7,821 nucleotides of DNA, taken from Prevotella sp. (lineage in GTDB: Bacteria; Bacteroidota; Bacteroidia; Bacteroidales; Bacteroidaceae). Below the pieces are notes generated by a model that did no database searches, was not told the DNA's origin, and saw nothing but the letters and a program-made list of their open reading frames with translations. Every line of letters starts with the position of its first letter. Within the stretch, counting starts at the first letter, position 1. Positions 1 through 5,817 of this stretch are shown one piece after another. The translations under genes and the position numbers were made by a program. The stretch lies in NCBI GenBank assembly GCA_016291915.1, contig JAEEZP010000117.1, positions 1 through 7,821 on the forward strand, in the 5' to 3' direction.

Positions 1-1095
1 AAGGACGATTCCTTCCTGGGCAATCTTCAAGGCTGCCTCATAATGAGACTCCGAACACAGGAAGCCCATCGGGCGCCGGCGATTCATGGTGGTACGGTAG
101 AACAGACGTAATACCCTTCTCACCTTATCATCCAACTCCTTTGTCGTGAACACTCCTTCCTGGATGAGCTTCTTGTAAGCAGCGGCCATGTAGTAGTTGT
201 CATAGGCATTAGAGGCGCCTTGAGACAAGCCGTTGGTCCAAGTACCGAACTCCATATCCAGTCCGTTGATCACTGCCTCCCGTGTATCATGACAACCACC
301 CCAGTCGGACACTACAACACCATCGAACGCCCAGTCACGTTTCAGGATCTTGTTCAACAGGATGTCGTTATGACAGTTATGCTGATTCTTATAGAGGTTA
401 TAAGCGCCCATGATAGCCCAGGCACCTCCTTCGCAGATGGCTGCCTTGAATCCAGGCAGATAGATCTCGTGCAAGGCCCTGTCGGAAACGATCACGTTCA
501 CCTTATGCCGGTATTCCTCGTCATTGTTCAGCGCATAATGCTTCACACAGGCAGAGATACCTTTCGACTGCAAGCCCTGGACATAAGGAACGACCATCCG
601 TGATACGAGGAAGGGATCCTCTCCCATATACTCGAAGTTTCGTCCGGCCAGAGGAGTACGGTTGATGTTTACGCCTGGTCCTAAGATCATATCCTTACCA
701 CGATAGAGGGCCTCCTCACCTAAGCTTTCTCCATAAAGCCTCGAGAGTGCCGGATTCCAGGAAGCCGCCAGACAGGTAAGTGCCGGGAAAGCAACACAGG
801 AGTCATTGGTCTGCCCGGCCTGTTCCCACTGGTCCCATAACACATCAGGACGCACACCATGAGGACCGTCGTCGGTCCAGAACTCGGGAATACCCAACCG
901 CTTGACACCCGGTGAGGAGAATTTCGACTGGGCATGGATCACCGCAATCTTCTCATCCAAGGTCATACGTGCCAACGCATCCTCTATCCGCTCATCCACC
1001 GTCTTCGATTCATCGAGATAAGCGGGTAATTGTTGTGCATGGATACCCATGGACCACAGCAGGGTCATAACCAATGACAGAGATCTTATAAACAT
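1..1095 (-). CDS. GH3 family glycoside hydrolase (beta-glucosidase-like), C-terminus cut by window edge
   Basis: The frame opens with ATG at 1095-1093 and stays open through 365 codons to base 1. It starts with a type I signal peptide (hydrophobic residues about 5-19, cleavage near IHA-QQ at 20/21), so the product is probably periplasmic. GH3 N-terminal barrel landmarks follow in order: WTDDGPHGVR (73-82), with the Asp pair typical of substrate binding; the GRNFEYMGEDP block (151-161); KHYALNNDEEYRH (185-197); and DGVVVSDWGG (258-267), where Asp264 is the expected catalytic nucleophile. GH3 enzymes remove beta-linked sugars, often glucose or xylose, from non-reducing ends by a retaining mechanism. 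Exact sugar specificity cannot be read here. Full-length relatives are usually 700-870 residues, so the second domain, which commonly contributes the acid/base residue, lies outside the window. The gene begins 20 bp after the lyase/GH88 stop and is probably co-transcribed; its likely job is to trim neutral sugars exposed once the unsaturated uronate is removed. GH3 assignment is firm; beta-glucosidase is inferred. Confidence 0.95.
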   Translation of the reverse strand, partial: MFIRSLSLVMTLLWSMGIHAQQLPAYLDESKTVDERIEDALARMTLDEKIAVIHAQSKFSSPGVKRLGIPEFWTDDGPHGVRPDVLWDQWEQAGQTNDSCVAFPALTCLAASWNPALSRLYGESLGEEALYRGKDMILGPGVNINRTPLAGRNFEYMGEDPFLVSRMVVPYVQGLQSKGISACVKHYALNNDEEYRHKVNVIVSDRALHEIYLPGFKAAICEGGAWAIMGAYNLYKNQHNCHNDILLNKILKRDWAFDGVVVSDWGGCHDTREAVINGLDMEFGTWTNGLSQGASNAYDNYYMAAAYKKLIQEGVFTTKELDDKVRRVLRLFYRTTMNRRRPMGFLCSESHYEAALKIAQEGIVL

Positions 1096-1115
1096 TGTAT
1101 TTCTTTTTTCAGAGA

Positions 1116-3464
1116 TTAAAAACAATATTTGAAAATACCTGCCCTGCGTAACAAGGCTTCCAGATAATAGTAATCCGCATAGTTGATCGGCACATCGATC
1201 TCATCCTTGGCAGGATGGTTGCCGGTGGAATGCAGTAACAGGAAGCCCTGGGCCGTACGGGGAGAGGGCTGGTAATGATTTTCCAACGAGGACAGGATCC
1301 TGTCGGCATAGCCACGGTATTTCTGAGCGTCTGCACCAGATGTCAGGGTAGCGAGCTCGTAAAGGGCAGAGGCGGTGATGGCTGCTGCTGAAGCATCCCT
1401 CGGACAGTGCCCGTCGAGGGCCAGTCCCTTTCCCGTCTTAATGCCCGGATCGCGCATATCCCAATAGGGAACGAGATCTTCCGGTAGGTCTTTCTGTGAG
1501 AAGATGAAGTCCGCAATCTTCTGTGCCTGCTCGAGATAAGCCTTATCGTGGGTATAGCGGTAACACAGGGTATAGCCATAGAGTCCCCAAGCCTGTCCGC
1601 GGCTCCACACACTCTCATTGGCAAAACCTTGGTGGGTGATCTTTTTGATCACACTGCCATCGTCGGGATTGTAGTCCACCACATGATAGGAAGAGTTGTC
1701 TGCCCGGAAATGATTCTTCATCGTTGTCTTGGCATGCGACACGGCAATGTTGTAATACTGCTTGTCTCCCGTCAGGAGGCTGGCCTCGAAGAGAAGCTCG
1801 AGATTCAGCATATTGTCGATGATCACGGCATATCGCCAGCGGTCAGGGGTGCCCCAGCTCCAGCTGCGTATGCATCCCACGGTCTCGTCATAACGGGTGA
1901 CAAGGCTGTTGGCGGCAGCTATGACCACATCACGGTATGACTGTTCACCGGTGAGCTCCCAGGCCTTGCCAAACGAGTTGTAAACCATGAATCCCAGGTC
2001 ATGACTGCCTTTGTTCATCTTCACCCTTTCTATCAGCCAGGTATTGCTGACAGCCTGTTCACGCCAGAAGGGATCATGGGTGTAATGATACATCTGCCAC
2101 AGTTCTCCGGGGAAGAAGCCGCAACACCAGTCCGGCTGACGGACCATCCGCAGACTGCCGTCCTTCTCCACGCATCGGGGCATGAGGGTCCAGTCTTTCT
2201 TCTCCTTACGGATACTCTCAACCTGCTCCAACTGATATCTCAGTTGTCCATCCACCCGAGCAAAAGCATTATCCGTAGTGTCAGGGGTATAGTAAAGCAG
2301 GAAGAAACGATCGGCAAAGCGTTTCACCAGATGATTCTTGGCGAGGGCGAGATAGTCGGTGCGCTGCGGGTCAAGGAGAGCAAGACGATAGAGGTCCTTC
2401 GAGAACTCATTCTGCTTGTAGTCCCAGTCGCTGATCTGCTGATAAGGCCATTCCTTTACCGGCTTACCCACATAGGCAGCGAGGAAGTCGGCAGCCTTCT
2501 CCATCCGTGGCAATCCCTCTAAGGAATACCCTGCATGACGGGCTATCTGCATGACGTCGATCATGTGGGTGAGGTTGTACTGCGAATAGCCGAAGGCCAG
2601 CGTACGGGTAAGCTCATGCGGCTGTTTGCCGTCGGCCGCTATCTGGGCGTTGATCCTTTTCTCACAGAACTGTCCGAGATACTCGTCCAACACCTTTTGG
2701 TTTCCCACATAGCGGGCATAGGCGATGATCTGCACGTCATGGGCCGTAGAGTGGTTGTTACGTTGCTTTCCTTCTTCGATGCCCTGATCACTGGTCAGCA
2801 TCCAGTCGAGGAACTTCGAGAACCACGCCTTCAGGGCCTTGCTGTCTTTCTTCGTAAACGACTGTGACTGTTCGAGCAACTGTACGGCGTCGAGCATCTC
2901 CACGAAGGAGTAGGCATCGATGATTCCGTAGCAACGACCTTTCCCACCATACAGTCCCGGTACGATCTGCGCATAGTTCAGATGAGGATTCATACGGGTA
3001 TCCTTGTTCAGGAACCACACACGGATCAGTTCCGCTGCTTTCGCCGCATAACGCTCCTCATTACTGAAATACCAGGCCAGCGACAGGGTGGTAACCCCCG
3101 AAGCCATCTCTGACAGTCTGTTACGGTCGAGCTTCTTCAGTTCCGGGTTAGAGACGCCGTCAACACTGATATAGGGCAGTCCGTCGGGCTTCGTGGGATC
3201 CGGCCAGAAATAACGGGAAAGACTCAGATAATCGTGCTTATCACCACTGACAGCCGTCTTCTCCTTCATCATCACCGAGGGTGGCTGACGATCCATGGTC
3301 TTGTCAGCCTCCTCGATAAGGTAATGATAAGCGGCCGCGTAGGTGGGCTCCTGCAGGTTTGCCTTCACTCTGGCGAGGTGCGCGCCATCCCAGATAGACT
3401 GCGCACCTGCCACAGCAACCAACCTAACAAGTATGAATAAAACAACTATCTTTCGTAAGCCCAT
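1116..3464 (-). CDS. Two-domain enzyme: alginate-lyase-superfamily (PL38/PL5-like) polysaccharide lyase fused to GH88 unsaturated glucuronyl hydrolase
   Basis: This 782-residue protein has a type I signal peptide (residues 1 to about 21, ending VAVAGA-Q) and no lipobox, so it is probably periplasmic. Residues about 25-375 resemble the PF05426 alginate lyase superfamily. They include a SGDKHDYLSL block at 73-82, FWPDPTKPDGLPY at 86-98, and RNNHST at 235-240, where Asn237-His238 is the likely neutralizer/base pair. The segment ELTRTLAFGYSQY (284-296) supplies Arg287 and candidate tyrosines 293 and 296. Residues about 395-776 are a full-length GH88 domain: DWCCGFFPGELW (445-456), SHDLGFMVYNSFG (487-499), IIDNMLNLELLF (548-559), WSRGQAWGLYGYT (620-632) and ADYYYLEALLR (763-773). 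Asp489 and Asp550 are 61 residues apart, the same spacing as Asp88/Asp149 in Bacillus GL1 UGL. The lyase should cut by beta-elimination, leaving a 4,5-unsaturated uronate, and GH88 should release it by vinyl-ether hydration. Start codon choice is supported by the signal peptide and the 5-bp gap to the preceding lipoprotein gene. GH88 is near certain; the CAZy family and substrate of the lyase half are less so. Confidence 0.93.
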   Translation of the reverse strand: MGLRKIVVLFILVRLVAVAGAQSIWDGAHLARVKANLQEPTYAAAYHYLIEEADKTMDRQPPSVMMKEKTAVSGDKHDYLSLSRYFWPDPTKPDGLPYISVDGVSNPELKKLDRNRLSEMASGVTTLSLAWYFSNEERYAAKAAELIRVWFLNKDTRMNPHLNYAQIVPGLYGGKGRCYGIIDAYSFVEMLDAVQLLEQSQSFTKKDSKALKAWFSKFLDWMLTSDQGIEEGKQRNNHSTAHDVQIIAYARYVGNQKVLDEYLGQFCEKRINAQIAADGKQPHELTRTLAFGYSQYNLTHMIDVMQIARHAGYSLEGLPRMEKAADFLAAYVGKPVKEWPYQQISDWDYKQNEFSKDLYRLALLDPQRTDYLALAKNHLVKRFADRFFLLYYTPDTTDNAFARVDGQLRYQLEQVESIRKEKKDWTLMPRCVEKDGSLRMVRQPDWCCGFFPGELWQMYHYTHDPFWREQAVSNTWLIERVKMNKGSHDLGFMVYNSFGKAWELTGEQSYRDVVIAAANSLVTRYDETVGCIRSWSWGTPDRWRYAVIIDNMLNLELLFEASLLTGDKQYYNIAVSHAKTTMKNHFRADNSSYHVVDYNPDDGSVIKKITHQGFANESVWSRGQAWGLYGYTLCYRYTHDKAYLEQAQKIADFIFSQKDLPEDLVPYWDMRDPGIKTGKGLALDGHCPRDASAAAITASALYELATLTSGADAQKYRGYADRILSSLENHYQPSPRTAQGFLLLHSTGNHPAKDEIDVPINYADYYYLEALLRRAGIFKYCF

Positions 3465-3469
3465 AGCTC

Positions 3470-4081
3470 TTATTTGATCGATATAACAACCTTATAGTTA
3501 ACGGTCAGACAACGTACCTCATACTGGTCTGTCTTGTTGTTAGGCACGTAATACTGAGTATCATCATCCTTCGTGCCGCCGTTGGAGATACGCAACTTTC
3601 CGGCTTCATCCACATCCTTGGGATCGAAGGTCATGAGGGTTACATTACCCTTGGCCCCGTTGAGGGCCTTCACCTGAAGGTTCTGCACACGGTGGTTGTC
3701 AGTATAATCGGGAGAGATCAGATCCCATGTCAGTACAAAAGCACCGTTGGAATTCTGCTGTAACACAGCCCCGTTGCCATCCACGATCTGATAATCGGTG
3801 CCCAGTTTCAGGCTGCTGTCCACATAGACGTAGGCATCGGCATTGAAGCCACGGGTACCCTCACACCACAACTGTACAGGCACTGTCACCTGACTGCCCT
3901 GGTTGACCGTGTAAGTCTTATCATTATTACTCTTCGGGCCCCAGTCGGCGAAAGCTACGATAAACACATTCTTGTATTCAGGGTTGTCATTACCCCACTC
4001 ATCATCACTGCAACCGGTCATCAAGGTCGTTCCACAGACCACCACCAGCATCAGTACTAATATATTGAAATAACGTTTCAT
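3470..4081 (-). CDS. Small surface lipoprotein of unknown function, probable beta-sandwich glycan-binding accessory protein
   Basis: The 203-residue product has a lipoprotein signal: basic MKR start, hydrophobic core and lipobox MTGC with Cys24. The cysteine is followed directly by SDDE, resembling the acidic lipoprotein export signal described in Bacteroidota, so display on the outer surface is likely. No catalytic motif is visible. The mature part alternates hydrophobic and polar residues like a beta-rich fold. One stretch, QVTVPVQLWCEG (64-75) followed by LGTDYQIV (93-100), recalls the 'VPV...GtDY' pattern of Calx-beta-like and DUF1735/DUF4843-type domains in PUL lipoproteins. The C-terminus (191-203) looks like a closing strand. 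Its place between susD and the enzyme gene, 34 bp after one and 5 bp before the other, is where PULs often encode an SGBP-like surface glycan-binding protein, but the protein is shorter than most of these. I do not recognise a specific family; glycan binding is inferred from position and export signal. Confidence 0.85.
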   Translation of the reverse strand: MKRYFNILVLMLVVVCGTTLMTGCSDDEWGNDNPEYKNVFIVAFADWGPKSNNDKTYTVNQGSQVTVPVQLWCEGTRGFNADAYVYVDSSLKLGTDYQIVDGNGAVLQQNSNGAFVLTWDLISPDYTDNHRVQNLQVKALNGAKGNVTLMTFDPKDVDEAGKLRISNGGTKDDDTQYYVPNNKTDQYEVRCLTVNYKVVISIK

Positions 4082-4115
4082 ATCGCGTTCTATTTTATTC
4101 TATTATTGTTTCTTC

Positions 4116-5792
4116 TTATCTCCATCCTGGATTCTGCTCGACATTACCGTCAGAGGTAGCGATCTCATACGTTGGGATGGGATAGTAATAATCCTTAGCG
4201 GGATCGAAGGTACGGTTCTCAGCATTCTCAATCACATAGATATCCTCCTGGTCAGCCACTTTCTTACCGTTGAACATACCGCCGGGGCCTGTCAGCCTGC
4301 CAGCCACATTCTCACGGTGTGTACCTAAGTTGTCTGCATCGTTATACTTCAGACCGAGCATGGCCACGGGCAATACCTTCTCTGCAATCTTCCAACGGAT
4401 GATATCGTTGTAACGAAGGTTCTCATCGATGAACTCCACCAGTCGCTCACGACGGATCTCCTCGAGCATGTTCAGGCCGTTGGCTGTGGCAAAACTGTTG
4501 GTCAGTCTGACGTTGAAGCCTACACGTGCACGAACCTTATTGATGGTGGCGTCGAGCTGAGCGTCGGTGATCTGGCCGTTGTACTCATAAAGGGCCTCAG
4601 CGTAAGAGATGAGAATCTCAGCATAACGGATGATCATCTTATCTACGGTCTCCTTATTGGTGGTGTTCCACTCATCCAGCATGAATCCTTTCTTGATGCC
4701 ATAGCCATTGCCACCCTGATTACTGAAAGGAGTATAGCCGGCCTTGTAGGCTGTCTCATCCTTCTGGTAGAAGGTAAGAGCCATACGCGGGTCTCTGTTG
4801 AGGAACACATCGTTATGGGTGGTCTCCTCCACCTTCATAGCGGTTTTCTCACGTGGCAGTCCGTCGGCATATAGGATCTGGTCGATGGTCTGACGTGTCA
4901 CGGTCACAGCATTCTCCATACCACGGGAGTTATTGTGTGTGATGACGGCGCCTGCTCCGTTAGGACCATAGATCTTCACAAAGACATTCTCTTTGTTTGC
5001 ACGTCCCTCACCATCGAAATAGAAGAGTTTCTGGAAGTCAGCATACAACGCATGCTTACCACTGTTGATCAGTCGCTCAGCAGCATCGATGGCCACCTTC
5101 AGGTGAGCCTTGTAGTCACCCTGGAGAGAATGGTATTTCTTGAATGTTCCCTCATAGAGTCCGATACGGACAAGCATACCACGGGCAGCACTCTGGGATA
5201 CCCTACCCCAGTCGTTGGCACTGCTCACCTTGTCGATATCCGGAAGGTACTCCTCAGCAAACTGCAAGTCCTTATAACACTGCTGGATCACTTCCTCACG
5301 CGGTGTGCGGCCCATCTTGATGTCAGGATCGCTGGTAGAGTCAAAGGCTTTGAGTACCAGAGGCACATCACCGTATTTCTTCACGAGGTCGAAATAATGA
5401 TAAGCACGGAAGAAGTAAGCCTCAGCCAGCCAACGGTTTTTCTGTGCATCACCCAGTGGTGAGTTACCGCCTTTCTCAATGATATTGTTACAAACGAAGA
5501 TTTTCTGATAGGGGTTGGTCCATTCACCGGAGGTGGCGGGCACGTTCCAACTGCCGCTGGATGTAGCGTTGGCAGCTGTTCCTATGATATCATCAGCACG
5601 GGTGTCATGAGAGAATCCCGGCAGGTCAACATACAGCTTATTGCAGGCACCACGGAGGTCGGTCTCACTCTGCCAGAATGTGTTGTCAGCAAGTGTTGTC
5701 TCAGGCAAACGGTCAAGATCACAACCTGTCAATGCGAAGAATCCGCATACGATACCTAAGGCATAAATCGATTTATATATATATTGTTTCAT
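4116..5792 (-). CDS. SusD/RagB-family outer-membrane glycan-binding lipoprotein
   Basis: This 558-residue protein is complete and of usual SusD length. It begins with a lipoprotein signal peptide and lipobox LTGC (Cys24), followed by the acidic mature start DLDRLPE. SusD-family landmarks are present: NTFWQSETDLRGACNKLY (37-54); AYFFRAYHYFDLVKKYGDVP (125-144), the TPR-like helical core; a VDKMIIRYAEILISYAEALY stretch; EIRRERLVEFIDENLRYNDIIRW (445-467); and a C-terminal YYPIPTYEI block (about 536-544) ending NPGWR. SusD proteins sit as a lid over their SusC partner and capture oligosaccharides for import. The gene starts 25 bp after the SusC stop, the normal cognate pairing. Upstream of the ATG is an A/G-rich AAGAGTAAGGAT, only a weak Shine-Dalgarno match, as is usual in Bacteroidota. 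Ligand specificity cannot be read from sequence; an acidic glycan is inferred from the downstream enzymes. Confidence 0.97.
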   Translation of the reverse strand: MKQYIYKSIYALGIVCGFFALTGCDLDRLPETTLADNTFWQSETDLRGACNKLYVDLPGFSHDTRADDIIGTAANATSSGSWNVPATSGEWTNPYQKIFVCNNIIEKGGNSPLGDAQKNRWLAEAYFFRAYHYFDLVKKYGDVPLVLKAFDSTSDPDIKMGRTPREEVIQQCYKDLQFAEEYLPDIDKVSSANDWGRVSQSAARGMLVRIGLYEGTFKKYHSLQGDYKAHLKVAIDAAERLINSGKHALYADFQKLFYFDGEGRANKENVFVKIYGPNGAGAVITHNNSRGMENAVTVTRQTIDQILYADGLPREKTAMKVEETTHNDVFLNRDPRMALTFYQKDETAYKAGYTPFSNQGGNGYGIKKGFMLDEWNTTNKETVDKMIIRYAEILISYAEALYEYNGQITDAQLDATINKVRARVGFNVRLTNSFATANGLNMLEEIRRERLVEFIDENLRYNDIIRWKIAEKVLPVAMLGLKYNDADNLGTHRENVAGRLTGPGGMFNGKKVADQEDIYVIENAENRTFDPAKDYYYPIPTYEIATSDGNVEQNPGWR

Positions 5793-5817
5793 ATCCTTAC
5801 TCTTTTATCCGTTATCA

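Noticed and set aside
220..603. 127-codon open frame on the plus strand
   Set aside because: It is antisense to the GH3 gene, whose minus-strand frame carries the nucleophile block and other GH3 motifs through this region.
1336..1624. Possible split of the fusion enzyme into separate genes
   Set aside because: The 782-codon frame is uninterrupted, has one signal peptide, and the GH88 half has no start with its own leader or upstream spacing.
2001..2522. 173-codon open frame on the plus strand
   Set aside because: It lies wholly opposite the fusion enzyme, whose conserved motifs support the minus-strand frame; the translation shows no recognisable domain or signal and looks like an antisense shadow.
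4935..5462. 175-codon open frame on the plus strand
   Set aside because: It is antisense to the SusD core, which has strong family motifs in the minus frame; no supporting feature of its own.
5767..5784. AT-rich alternating run (TTTATATATATATT) as a possible promoter
   Set aside because: It falls inside the SusD signal-peptide codons (YIYKSIY) and no Bacteroidota -33/-7 pair (TTTG/TAnnTTTG) is placed sensibly around it.
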